A stretch of 64,000 bases of DNA. It comes from Hyaloraphidium curvatum (Eukaryota; Monoblepharomycota; Hyaloraphidiomycetes; Hyaloraphidiales; Hyaloraphidiaceae). Location: assembly GCA_025558095.1 (NCBI GenBank), contig JAIVFI010000010.1, positions 434,001 to 498,000 on the forward strand. Direction: 5' to 3'. The notes below the pieces were generated by a model. The model worked only from the letters and a program-made list of their open reading frames with translations, ran no database searches and was not told the origin of the DNA. The translations under genes and the position numbers were made by a program. This document shows, one piece after another, positions 42,685-52,868 of the stretch (position 1 is the first letter of the stretch; each line of letters opens with the position of its first letter).

Positions 42685-42924
42685 CTTGGCGTCGGTGGCG
42701 GATGGAGGGCGGCGGCCGGGCGGGTCGTGAAAGAGAGAATGGAGGACGAGGAAAAAAGCGCCACGCTCGGCTCCCGCTTCCCGGGCGCTCCCGATCGCGT
42801 TCCCTTATCGGGCCCAGCAGGCCCCTTCCCGCGTCACGGCCATAAATCATGATCTGACGCGCCGTAGCCCCCTCTTGTCGGCTGCTGGCACGTTTCGGGG
42901 GGCAGCCAGGCCGGCCGCAGGGCC

Positions 42925-44121
42925 ATGGGAGGCACCAGCTCGGCCTTCCACAAGGCCGCCGAGGCCGGGGACGTCAACCAGCTGCGGGAGCTTCTCGACG
43001 GCCCAAACCCGCCTCACGTTGACTCGGCGTGTGACACTCGCTACAAATGGGCCCCGCTTCATTACGCCGCGTGGGCCGATCGCAGGGAAGCGGTCGAGTT
43101 CCTCCTTTCGCGGGGCGCCGACATCGAGAGGCGTTCCGGCACCGGGTGGACATTCACCGGGGACCAGAGCCCGCTCTTGGTAGCTGCAGCAAAAGGCTGC
43201 GCTGCCGCGGCGGACATTCTCCTCGCCGCCGGGGCCGACACGGCCGCGCGGGACGACAGTGATCACACATCACTGCATTATGCCGCGGCAGCGACGGGAT
43301 CGGAGCGCCTGGTCGCCCTCCTGCTCGCACGGGGCGCGTCGGCCGACGCCAGGCGGAAGCCCTCGGACACCACGCCGCTGGACGACGCCCTCGAGGCCGG
43401 CGCGATGGAGAACGCGCGGCTGATCCTCCGGCTGTGCTCCCCCGAGACGGCGCTGCGGGCGCTCGAGGCCGGCGTCCGCGGCCTCAAGGCGGCCCGCGTC
43501 GCTTTCGTGTGCGCAAACGCCACGGGCGCCTCGCTTCCTCCCGAACGCCTGCTGGCGCTGCGCGACTCTATGGAAGCCGACGAGACGAGGGCGCTCGCCG
43601 ACGCGGCGGGCAAGGCCGCCCGTGCCGCCGAATCCCGCCGCAAGCTGAGCGAGCTCTCGACCTCTGCGATTGGCGAGCCCAATCCCGCGCGCAAGGCGCT
43701 GCTCGAGGCGCAGGCCGCGGCGGAAGCCCAACGCGCCGCCGCGCTGTCCGAGAACCAGGCGCGCGACGCCGAGCGGTCCGTGGACAGGCGCAACATCATC
43801 CGGTCCCTGGACTCCGCCTGGCGCGCGCGCAGGAACCCCGCCCCGCAGGCTTCCCCGCAAGCCGCCTCGCTGCCCGACGCCCCGCCGATCACCCCGCCGG
43901 CCCCCGCCGATCCCGCACATGCCGCGGCACCCTCCGACCCCTCGCGGCCCCCGGACCTCGCCTCGCCCTGCCCCGTCTGCCTGGACCTCGCCAAAGACGC
44001 CGCGATCGTGCCGTGCGGGCACCTCGTCTGCGCCCGGTGCGGCGAGCTGTGCCGCGCGTCGGGGCGGGGGTGTCCGGTGTGCAGGGGGGCCGTGGGGGCC
44101 GTGATGAGGGTGTACGGGTGA
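42925..44121 (+). CDS. Ankyrin-repeat RING finger protein (putative E3 ligase)
   Basis: Intronless, 398 residues. N-terminal ankyrin repeats: FHKAAEAGDVNQLRELLDG, PLHYAAWADRREAVEFLLSR, PLLVAAAKGCAAAADILLAA and TSLHYAAAATGSERLVALLL. A helical Ala/Arg-rich middle follows, then a Pro-rich spacer. The C-terminus is a C3HC4 RING: CPVCLDLAKDAAIVPCGHLV, CARCGELC, GCPVCRGAVG, the class that recruits E2 enzymes. The ankyrin part should select substrate. The start Met precedes GGTSSAFHKAAEAGD by only a few residues, so there is no room for a targeting sequence; a possible N-myristoylation site (MGGTSS) is present. Likely a cytosolic ubiquitin ligase. Confidence 0.87.
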   Translation: MGGTSSAFHKAAEAGDVNQLRELLDGPNPPHVDSACDTRYKWAPLHYAAWADRREAVEFLLSRGADIERRSGTGWTFTGDQSPLLVAAAKGCAAAADILLAAGADTAARDDSDHTSLHYAAAATGSERLVALLLARGASADARRKPSDTTPLDDALEAGAMENARLILRLCSPETALRALEAGVRGLKAARVAFVCANATGASLPPERLLALRDSMEADETRALADAAGKAARAAESRRKLSELSTSAIGEPNPARKALLEAQAAAEAQRAAALSENQARDAERSVDRRNIIRSLDSAWRARRNPAPQASPQAASLPDAPPITPPAPADPAHAAAPSDPSRPPDLASPCPVCLDLAKDAAIVPCGHLVCARCGELCRASGRGCPVCRGAVGAVMRVYG

Positions 44122-44377
44122 TGGTTGACGGCGTGCGGGAGAGAACTGCAAGTCGGCGATGGACGCCGAGACACCCGATTGATAGTTCGTTCTTGAAGTG
44201 TAGCCGATACGATGTTGCGTGATGCGATGTGTGTTCCTTTTCTGCAAATGATCATTGTCAATTGAGCAATCGAGTTTGATGGATCCATTCAATGGTCTTT
44301 TTGGCTGTTAGGCGTCCGCTGATGACTCGGCATCCGAATCACCGCCCACTACTTTCCCTCCCTCCCTCCCTCCCGCG

Positions 44378-44735
44378 ATGGCCAACCAAGCCGACGACAA
44401 CCTCGAGCACGAAATCCGCCGCGCCGAGCGCGAAGCCCAGGCCGGGGAGGTCCGCTTCCTCCACTCCCCCCCGCAGGTCCGCCCCTCTGACGCGCCCCGC
44501 GCCGAACCGACAGGCCCGCGCCGCGCAGCTCGACGCCGAGATCCGGAGCCACCCCGCCGCGCAGCCGCACGCGGAGCATCACCGCCGCGGGGTGCACGTG
44601 CCGCATCCGCATCTGAACCTGCACCTGGGAGGGAAGCGCGAGGCGTCGGCGGACAGGGGCAAGGGGGACGCCAAGCCGGGGGAGCACACGCGGGAGGAGG
44701 CCGAGAGCGCGTTCAGGGGCGACGACATGCGGTGA
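44378..44735 (+). CDS. Small charged protein, unknown
   Basis: Two exons (44378-44449, 44514-44735; 64-nt intron with GTCCGC donor) give 97 residues beginning MANQADDNLEHEIRRAEREA and joining to ARAAQLDAEIRSHPAAQPHA. The middle is His-rich (HHRRGVHVPHPHLNLHLGG) and the end acidic. It is predicted helical and soluble with no family I recognise. The join keeps a continuous charged helix, which supports the intron, but the donor is weak. Convergent with SSZ1 across 44 bp. Confidence 0.45.
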
Positions 44736-44779
44736 TTCCTTGCGGACTACGGGACCCACGAGGAAGCTTCTTAGTAATG

Positions 44780-46778
44780 TCACGCCGACGCCCACTCGGC
44801 CCGCCCCCGGACCTCCCTCCCCCCGCCCTCGACGCGCACCTCGACGCCCTTCCCATCGGCCGACACCGCCACCCTCCCCGGCCCGTCCCACCCCTCCGTC
44901 CCCGCGCACACCTCCAGCAGCACCCTGACCGAATCCCCGTCCCGTTCGGCGAGCCGGACCAGCAGCCTGTCCGCGCCCTCCGCAGGCGCGACGGGGATCA
45001 CGACGCGCGCGGGGAGCGCCGCGAACCTCGGCAAGACCCACACCGGCTTCCCTGCCCCGTCCAGGACCGCCAGCGCCCTGGCCAGGTGGTCCGCGGGCGC
45101 GGCGGGGGGGAACCCGCCCTCCCCCGCGAGGGAGAGCAGCAGCGAGGCGTGCAGTGCGCAGCCCTGCGCGATGAGCTCGTCGGGTTCCAGGCCCTCGGCG
45201 TTGGGCAGGCGCAGGGGGAGGGCGGGGGGGAGGAGCGAGCGGAGGTGCGATTGGAGGCGCGGGATCCTGAGTCGGTGACGGAGGTTAGCAAGAGCATCGG
45301 AGCCAACAAGGAGAGGCGAAACGGGACGGAGCTCCGCGGGATCAGACAGCGCTGCCGAGCAGGCGGGTGTCGTCGTGTCGCGCCGGGGGCGGGAGGGTTC
45401 CCCCCGCTCCTCGGAGCGGAGGTCCCGCCTGGTCCGGCGGTCCGGGTGTGGTCTGCATCGCTTCCCGCGGAGCCCCGCATGTTCCCCAAAGGGGGCGACG
45501 ATGCTGGGAGAGGTAGCTCCCGACGGGTTGGGGGAGAGAAACTCACTTGGATCCGCCGCCGATGAGGACGACCTCGGCCACGTCCTCCCATCCCCCCTCC
45601 TCCCAGCCCTCCACGGCCGCCACGACCGCCCTCCCCACGTCCTTGATCCACGGATCCGCCAGCGCGTCCCACCTCGCCCTCGCGATCGACCCGCGCAGGT
45701 CCACCCCGTCCCACAGCGACTCGACGTCCACCACGCCCGCCGACGCGCCCGGCGACGACAGGCTGCGCTTTGCGGCCTCGCACGCCAGCAGCAGGCGGGC
45801 CATCCCGCGGCGGCCGATCTCCTCGGGCCCGCCGAGGCGGTACTTGCGCACGAACTCTGCCGCAAAGTGCGCGGCCAGGGCGGCGTCGAGGTCCGCGCAG
45901 CCCAGGGGCAGGGAGCGGTGCGACAGGACGGTGTAGAGCGCGCCGGCGGGGGCGGGCGAGGCGGCGAGCAGCGCGCACGAGGTGTGGCGTGCGCCGACGT
46001 CGGCGACGAGCACCACGCGGGCGGTCTCCCCGGGGGGGGCCGGTGCGGGCGGGCGCAGGGCGTCCAGGGCCAGCAGCGCGGCGGCGGGCTCGGCGACGAG
46101 TGCGGACAGGTCGGGCGGGCAGCCGGCGTCGGCCATTGCAGCGCGCAGGTCGTCGAGCTGCGGGGGGGCCCAGCCGGGCGGGTGCGCGAGCACCAAGCCT
46201 GCGGGCGCGCGGCCGGCGTAGCCCGCGGCGGACGCGAGCAGCCGGCGCAGGTGGTGGGCGGCGGCGTCGCGCGGCGTCATTGTCGCGGGCGGCGCGAAGG
46301 GCGAGTCGGGGTCGGCGGCCACGTCCAGCTCGAAGGCGGGCCGCGCGGGGTCCTCTGCAGATGGCCCGATGCGCGGCGCGAGCTGGCGGGCGACGCGCGC
46401 GACCTCGCCGTCGTCGATGCGCCTGCCGAGCAGCTCCCTGAAGCGCACGAGCGTGTTCGCCAGGTTGCCCGCCTGCTGCTGCCGCGCCGCCGCCGCCGTG
46501 ACGATGCCGTGCGGCGCGACGGCGACGACCGACGGGATGCGGTGGTCGCCGTCCTCGTTGGCAATCACCGTCGGCGCCACCGGCACCCCGGTCGATGACG
46601 TGGCACCCACGGGGGCGGGCAACGCCAGCACGGACACGTCGGTGCCGAACGACGCGCCGACGACCAGCGCGGGCTGCGCGGCACCGCCGCCCGCGGACGA
46701 CGGCGTGTCGGGCCGGACGGGCGGCGTCGACCGGCCGCCGTCGGGCGCGGGCGTGCCGCGCCGCTGCTTCGGGCCCAT
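44780..46778 (-). CDS. SSZ1: Ssz1-type atypical Hsp70 of the ribosome-associated complex
   Basis: Hsp70-family protein like yeast Ssz1, which with the J-protein Zuo1 forms the ribosome-associated complex acting on nascent chains. Two exons, 46778-45548 (about) and 45266-44780, separated by an unusually long 280-nt intron (GTGAGT...CTCAG) that rebuilds GGGSK/IPRLQSHLRSLL; 572 residues. ATPase landmarks: VVGASFGTDVSVLALP, IANEDGDHRIPSVVAV, GNLANTLVRFRELLGR, VAEPAAALLALDAL, VLVADVGARHTSCALLA, LGCADLDAALAAHFAAEFVR. The substrate-binding domain is short, as in Ssz1. The phosphate loops are degenerate relative to classical Hsp70, again as in Ssz1. An upstream in-frame ATG at 46904 would add 42 Pro/Arg-rich residues; I prefer the second. 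Confidence 0.82.
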
Positions 46779-47204
46779 GCCTGGCGCGGGTTGAAAGGGA
46801 GAAGGAAACGTGTGTTTACGGCGTCGCGGGCGTCGGCCGCGGGCCGCACCTGCTACCTTCCCTGCCTGGCCTGAAAGGTGCACGGCTGGCGCCGGCTGCA
46901 GCATGTGCCGATGGATGGCAATCTAATGTGCGGCCTGGATGTTGCTTTCCATGCTTGCCTGCCCTGACTGATGAGGCAGCGAGGGCAGCCATCTTCCACC
47001 TTCGACTTCCATCCATCTGCCGGCGGCCTGAGGCATGGACCAATCCACCCCACTCGTATGCATCTGCCACTTTCCATCACGTCTGGATGCCCTCGTCGGC
47101 GTCGCGGGGTGTCATTCCGCAAAAGTCCGCAGGCGGAGCCCTCAGCCGACGAGGCGATGCCGTTGCCCTCGTCCCATTCCGGACATGCCGCCGCACAACA
47201 CGAA
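46779..47204. other. Intergenic, divergent promoter region
   Basis: 426 bp between SSZ1 and the Cys-rich surface protein gene. Contains short TGCC/TGGC-rich runs; no coding frame or RNA gene recognised. Confidence 0.4.
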
Positions 47205-49667
47205 ATGATACCGACCATGCCTCGAAGCATGCCCATTCTCGCAATCTCCGCCGCACTCCTCCTCCTCGCCGCGCCTCCCCCGGCCTCGGCCGCGCTCCCG
47301 GCCCCCGGCGGCCCCCTCGCCGCGGCCCTCGCCAACAACGCGCACTCCCTCGCGCTGCTCAAGCGGCAGCGGCCCGAGGACTGCCAGTGGTGCCCCGACA
47401 GAGAGACCGGGATCTGCGTGTACCTCTCGTCGAACGTCGCCCACTGCGGGAAGTGCGGCGCTCCGTGTTCAGCGGGCGAGTTCTGCTACATGGGGAGGTG
47501 CAGGACGAACGAGGGTGCGTCTCCGGCGGCACACGGCCGGCACGGATGAAACTGACCCCCCTCCGCGATGGTTAGCCTGGTGCGCCGAGCAGGGCTACCA
47601 GTCCTGCCCCGGCACCCCCGACTTTGCCTGCCTCTCCGACACCACCCCCGAAGCGTGCGGCACCTGCGGCACCGTGTGCTCCGGCGCGACGCCCTACTGC
47701 CAGGGCGGCCGCTGCACGCAGTGCCTCGACGGCGACCTCGTCTGCGGCGGGGTCTGCACCGCCCTGGGCACCGACAACTGCGGGTCCTGCAACCGCGCGT
47801 GCCCGAACGGGACGTACTGCAACGTCTACGTGGACGGCAAGATGAACCCCGGACCGTACGAGTGCGTCCCGCTCGAGTGCGGGTTCGGGACGTCGTGGTG
47901 CCCCGGCCTCGGGTGCGTCGACTTCCGGAACAACGACCGGCACTGCGGGGGCTGCAACGCCGCGTGCGCCGCGGGGGAGCAGTGCCTCGCGGGCGAGTGC
48001 CGCCCGTGCAACGCGACCGAGGGCGGCGCCTCCTGCGGCGGCAGGTGCACGAGCCTGCGCACCGATTCCAAGAACTGCGGATCTTGCGGACGTGCTTGTC
48101 AGTTCGGGGAGATGTGCTGGGAGGGCGAGTGCGGGTGCCCTTCATATGCGCAGGGCCCCGCGCCGCCGAACGTCGTGGACTGCCCCCTGGGCAACGGCAC
48201 CGTCGAGCGGTGCGTGGACCTGGCCAACAGGGGCGACCACTGCGGCGCATGCGGGGCTCGGTGTCCCTCGAAAGAGACGGGGAGCCAGTGGATGGGGTGG
48301 TGCGACAACGGGCGGTGCGACTGCTACCCCCCCGGGACCGGGTCGCGGTACACGCCCTCGCTCACGCTGTGCGGATCGGTATGCACGCCCACGGAAACGG
48401 ACGGGGAGAACTGTGGACGGTGCTCCAATGTCTGCGGGCCGGGGCGGGCGTGCCACAAGGGCGAGTGCTTCGCGTGCGAGAGGCTGGGCATGCTGGCGTG
48501 CGCGGGGATGGACGGGACGTGCATGGCGCCGGGCGAGTACGATTACCGTTGCCCTGCGGGGTCGCTGTACACGAGCACGACCGCGTCGACGGCGGGGACG
48601 GCGACCGCGACGGGGAGCGCGACGACCGCGCGGCCGACCGAGACGGTGGCGCCGCCGGCGTTTGCGGTGCCGCCCGGCAACGCGACCTGCATGCGGTCGT
48701 GCCCGGACAAGGGCAACTTCCTGCTCGTGCGGCCCGTGCTGCTGGAGGGATCTAGGCTGGCGACGGTGCAGTGCATCGGGCCGGACGGGGGCAAGTGCGC
48801 GTGGTGGGTTGCCTGCGGGTCCTCTTCGTGGGCCGTTGAAGGAACGTCGCAACTGATTCGCTGCTCTGATAGGTTCACGGATGCGGAGTGCCGCAGCGTC
48901 GCGCCGGGCGAGTCCGCCCCCGCGCCCTCGTACGACGTCGGCTACCTCTGCTCGCAGAATACGGCCGGATGGTGCGGCGCCGCCTACGGTTACCTTTGGA
49001 CCGCGCCCGGCACGCCGATCCCTGGCAGCTGCCCCGCGCCGGCGCCGCCTACCTCGACGGAAGCGGCCGTTTCGGCGGGTTCCTTTACGTGCGTGCGGTC
49101 GTGTCTGGACAAGGGAAACTACCTGCTGGCAAGAACGCAGGTGGAGAGGGTGTCGTCGGTCATGACGGTGCAGTGTTCGGGGACCTCGCCGACGTCGTGC
49201 GGATGGTGGGTCCGCCGTCGCCCTTGTCTCGACCTCGATTGACCATGTCGCTGCCCAATTCCAGGTTCTCGGACGCCGCGTGCACCCAGGTCGTACCCGG
49301 CGAGACGGGCGGCGGCGCCTCGGGCGTGGCCTGCGCGCAGGTCGAGGACGGATGGTGTCGCGCGGCGTGGAACGTCGCCGCGCTGGGGCTGCCTCAGCAG
49401 AACTGCAGCTTCGTGCCGACGGCGACGGATTCGGGGGCTTCGGCGACGTCGGCGCCGAGGGAGCCGACGAGGGGGAGCGGGGCGACCGCGGCGGGGACGC
49501 CTTCTTCTACGGGGGCGCCGACGGCCGCGGCCACGCCGTCGGGCTCGCCAGCGGCGGTTTTGACGACGACGAACGGGAGGCCGAGCTCGGCGGGCAGGGT
49601 GCTCCGGGGCGCAGGGTCGTGGGTCCCCGTGCTGCTTTCTCTCGGCGCCCTCATCGCGTGGCCTTGA
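47205..49667 (+). CDS. Cys-rich Stig1-like repeat surface protein, probably GPI-anchored
   Basis: Three exons, 47205-47514, 47576-49205, 49265-49667 (introns 61 and 59 nt). After a signal peptide (PILAISAALLLLAAPPPASA) come about seven repeats of the form [N/H]CGxCxxxC...C...G.C, for example HCGKCGAPCSAGEFCYMGRC, NCGSCGRACQFGEMCWEGEC and NCGRCSNVCGPGRACHKGEC, close to the Stig1 pattern. Then follow a Thr/Ala-rich spacer and two copies of another Cys module (CMRSCPDKGNFLLVRPVLLE; CVRSCLDKGNYLLARTQVER). The C-terminus is a Ser/Thr/Ala stalk ending in a hydrophobic tail (GSWVPVLLSLGALIAWP), as for GPI anchors. The second intron falls inside the second module, exactly where the first module reads through. 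Likely a disulfide-rich cell-wall or adhesion protein. Confidence 0.8.
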
Positions 49668-49904
49668 TTTCGGGTCTGTTTATGGCACATCTATGGACAT
49701 GGACATTGCGAGCTGACTATCGTGGCCATCATGTAATACCTATGACTATGAAGCGATTGTTCATGAGGCCTGCAGTGTCGGAGAACTGTCCGCGTACGTC
49801 CGCTAGTCCGGGAGCTGTCATCGCAGAGCGAGCATCTTCCATTTGAAATGCAATGCGGCTGCCGGGCGGGCATCGCACTCTCCTAAGCGCTGGTAATGAG
49901 CGCA

Positions 49905-51335
49905 GAGACAAATATCGCAATCCGCCTTCAATCGATGGAGAGCCCGCCCTGTCTCCCAGGGCGGGGGGCGCCCGTTCCGGGGGCTCAAACGGCTGCCAAA
50001 AAGGGCGAATGCAAATGCGTGACCCCCCGGAGGCGGCAGCCCGGGCAGCGAGCTAGCTGTGGAGAGTACTCGATTCGCCGCATCGCGATGAGCTAGGGTA
50101 GAGCTGGGTTAAGAAGTACATAAGCCGGCGGCATCCGAATCTGAGACCTGCCCAATTTCGACCTCAATCAACGGCACCCTCCCCCGCCCCCGCGCCCCGC
50201 CGCCCCGGGCCGGCGTGCCCCCCGGCTGTTGCCCGTGCACGGGCGGACACGTGCGCGGCGGGGCGCCCGCGGGGTGGCGCTGGCGGCGGCGCACGGCCCA
50301 TTGTTTGGGAGGGCGTCGGGAGGGGGGGTGCCGTCCACGCGTGGGGGCGCACGGCAAGGCAGGTGCGCACGCATCAACGCAGAGATATCGCGCTAATATT
50401 GCGTTCCCTCCAGGCCGATCGGACGCCAGGGCGGCAGGGCGGCAGGACCGGGTAGGGGGGTGGTCCGTGGAGGATCCCTGCGGCTTCGGCCCCAGCAGCG
50501 TCGCCCGGTGATCCGTCCCGCCGCAAGGCGCGGGCGGCAGTGGGGACGCGAGCTGCCCTGGGCCCAACAGCAAGGCGCGCAAGGTCGACTCCAAGCGCCA
50601 ACGTCAAGCTCAAGCACGAGGCGGCCAGCTTGCCGCATACTAACCACCACCCTCCTCGCAGCGCAGCGCACCGCATCCGCATCCGTCGACGAGGTGGCAA
50701 GGCATCCAGCAATCCAGCATCTCCAAGTGTCGGATGTGGGGTCGGCTGCGGCCGGCGGGCTCTGCCCGGCACCCTCCACCACGCGTCCGGCGCGGCGTCG
50801 TGGGGACGGTGCAGCCCGAGACCGGCTCCGAGGCAAGCGGCAAGGCGGCAAGGCCAAGTGTCGGATGTGGAGTCGGCCGATGGGCTCAGCCCCGACTGTC
50901 CGCGCCGGCGAGCGGCGGGCAATCAGTCGTCCGAGACCGGCTCCAAGCGACCACCTTCGGCCCTCAAGCACAAGGCGGCCGGCTTGCCGCATTCTAACTT
51001 TCCGCCCTTCCACACAGCGCAGCGCCCCGACCTCGGCAAGAGCAAGACCGGGTAGGAGGGTGATCCGCGGGGGACCTCTGCGGCTTCGGCCCCAGCGCGC
51101 ACGCCCGCTCGACCCTCCTGTCTTTCGGCTAGGAGGCACCGGGGTGCACAGCTGCTCCGGACCCGCGAAGAACCGGCCTTTCCAGCAGGCACGCGCAAGA
51201 ATGGGTAAGGGGGCGGTCCGCGGGGGACCTCTGCGGCTTCGGCCCCAGCGCGCACGCCCGCTCGACCCTCCTGCCTTTCGGCTAGGAGGCACCGGGGTGC
51301 GCAGCTGCCCTGGGCCCACCGGCAAGATCATCTCT
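49905..51335 (-). repeat. GC-rich dispersed repeat, copy B (inverted relative to 27.5-29.2 kb)
   Basis: Reverse-complement counterpart of the repeat at 27.5-29.2 kb. The unique part (about 49.99-50.44 kb) is nearly the same as copy A. The tandem part (about 50.44-51.33 kb) is rearranged: it has the CTGCGGCTTCGGCCCCAGC core near 50.48, 51.08 and 51.24 kb, two near-identical ~170-bp units at 51.05-51.33 kb, and a stretch near 50.70-50.95 kb with TCGGATGTGG repeated that copy A lacks. The TATA-like site of copy A reads TTATGTAC here. No coding frame is credible. Strand is given so that copy A is plus. Confidence 0.7.
49998..50084 (-). ncRNA. Candidate structured RNA block, copy B
   Basis: Reverse-strand match of the ~90-nt block in copy A. 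The possible closing stem (positions 50073-50079 with 50004-50010), the CATCGCGATG hairpin and a terminal run of five T (50002-49998 on the minus strand) are kept. The sequence diverges from copy A directly after the T-run. The upstream TATA-like box has one change (TTATGTAC), so this copy may be less active or dead. Same caveats as for copy A. Confidence 0.3.
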
Positions 51336-51596
51336 GTATGTAGATCAGAACAATAGAGTTAAGCCGTCACTACTTCAGAATCTATGCGATGTCCGCTTTA
51401 CCAACGTCGTGTTGCACAAGTCTGGGTTGTCGAGGCTGTATTATCAATGGATACGAAGGAGCGGCTTTCCGAGACGATCTCCGAAGCAGTGCATGGAAGT
51501 CCGGCGTGATCGCGGCAGAGGCCCGTCATCATTCGCGGAGCTGCTTTCGCAGCTGTCAAAGCGCTGCTCGGCGAAGTCACTGCATCGCCGGCACAA

Positions 51597-52868
51597 ATGG
51601 GATCGCGCCTGACTGAAGCGGAGGCGCGCGCGATACCGCCGCTGCTCGAGCTGCCGCCCGAGGTGCTGCGAATGGTGCTGGACGAGCTGCCGCGCCGCGA
51701 CGCCGCGGTGCTGCTGCGCGTGCACTCTGCACTGCTCGCGGCAGCCTGGCCGGCCGTGTGGGCGCACGTGGACGCGACCGACCGGGCGGGGCGCGGAACG
51801 CTGCGTGGCGTGGTGCGGACCGGCGCGCGGGAAGCACGGCGGACCGGATGCGCCCGTACCGCGCGGCGCCGTGTCCTCCGTCACATACCGCGGCGGCCAC
51901 GTCACGGATCTTGCGCCATTGCTGGAGTTTTGCGGCACACATCTGCGAATGCTGGACGTGGGAGACTGCGAGCTGGGACGCGTCGCGCTGGGCACGGTCT
52001 TGGCCCTCGTGCGGCCCGATCTCGACGAGCTTGCGATGCCGCTGTCGCCCGCACGTGCTGCAGCCGGGGTCGAGCCGGATGCCGGGGAAGTCGGCGTTGC
52101 GTTGACGCGTTTCCGGAGCCTGCGGCGCCTCAACGTCGCCGGGCGGATGCTGTCTGCCCTCGAGATGGCCGCCGTGCGGGCACTGCCGCTGCAGTCGCTG
52201 ACTACGAGCGAAGAATCGTGGATTTCTGAGAATGCTTGCGTCGCTGCACGTTCGTTGGTGGGCCTCGCTCTCGACCGTCCGCTTCGCGTCTTGTTACGAT
52301 GTCGGCATCGTCGGCCTGCTGCCGGCCGCCCTGGTCAGCCTGGAGCTCATTGTGCCCATCGATGCCGACCGCATGGAGGGGCTCTGCACGCTGTTGCGAC
52401 AGGTTGCCGAGCTGCCGGCTCTTGAAGCTATGATCCTGGGCGATTCTCTGAAGAACGGGCTCTTCCAGCCCGGCAAGCTCTTCTTTGGACAGATTCGCGA
52501 CCTGCTGAAGAAGGAGCGGCGAGGCGCAAGCGTACGCCGCCCTCAAGGCCCTGCCTGCCGGTGCAGTGCCGCATCTCCGCTGGCTCGAGATCCGTTCGCG
52601 CGGGTTCAAGATGGAGTGGCTGCAGGGTATCATCGAGGCCATGCCGAAGCTGTCCCGCTTCCTCTGCATCGATCCCGCCGTGACGACGAAGGCAAAGGAC
52701 AGGCTGATCCGCGCAAAGAAGGAGCTCGACGACCGCAGCATCCGCTACAACATCGATACCAACCTCGGAACGGGGCGTTTTGAAGCCTGGGAACGGCAAG
52801 GCCTCCGCGTCCTGGCCAGCGATCACTTGATCCGCGTGCGGCTTGTGGAAACCGGAAGCCGCCGGTGA
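51597..52868 (+). pseudogene. F-box/LRR-like gene with three +1 frameshifts
   Basis: The ATG at 51597 leads into a clear F-box (LPPEVLRMVLDELPRRDAAV, LLRVHSALLAAAWPAVWAHV). LRR-like reading then continues in three successive frames: VTDLAPLLEFCGTHLRMLDV and FRSLRRLNVAGRMLSALEMA; then YDVGIVGLLPAALVSLELIV and LPALEAMILGD; then AVPHLRWLEIRSRGFKMEWL to the stop at 52868. Each switch (near 51.85, 52.27 and 52.53 kb) needs one extra base removed, and no GT-AG intron of normal size fits. All switches that lie in the duplicated block are shared by the right-hand copy. So either it is a pseudogene that decayed before duplication, or the assembly has repeated indels. If intact it would be an SCF adaptor of about 420 residues. 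Confidence 0.6.

Noticed and set aside
45267-45546. Separate gene or exon inside the 280-nt SSZ1 intron
   Set aside because: Frames inside lack homology and the flanking exons join in phase without it.
50690-50960. Extra gene in the unique-looking part of repeat copy B
   Set aside because: Short repeated TCGGATGTGG motifs and no frame with coding character; better explained as part of the repeat.
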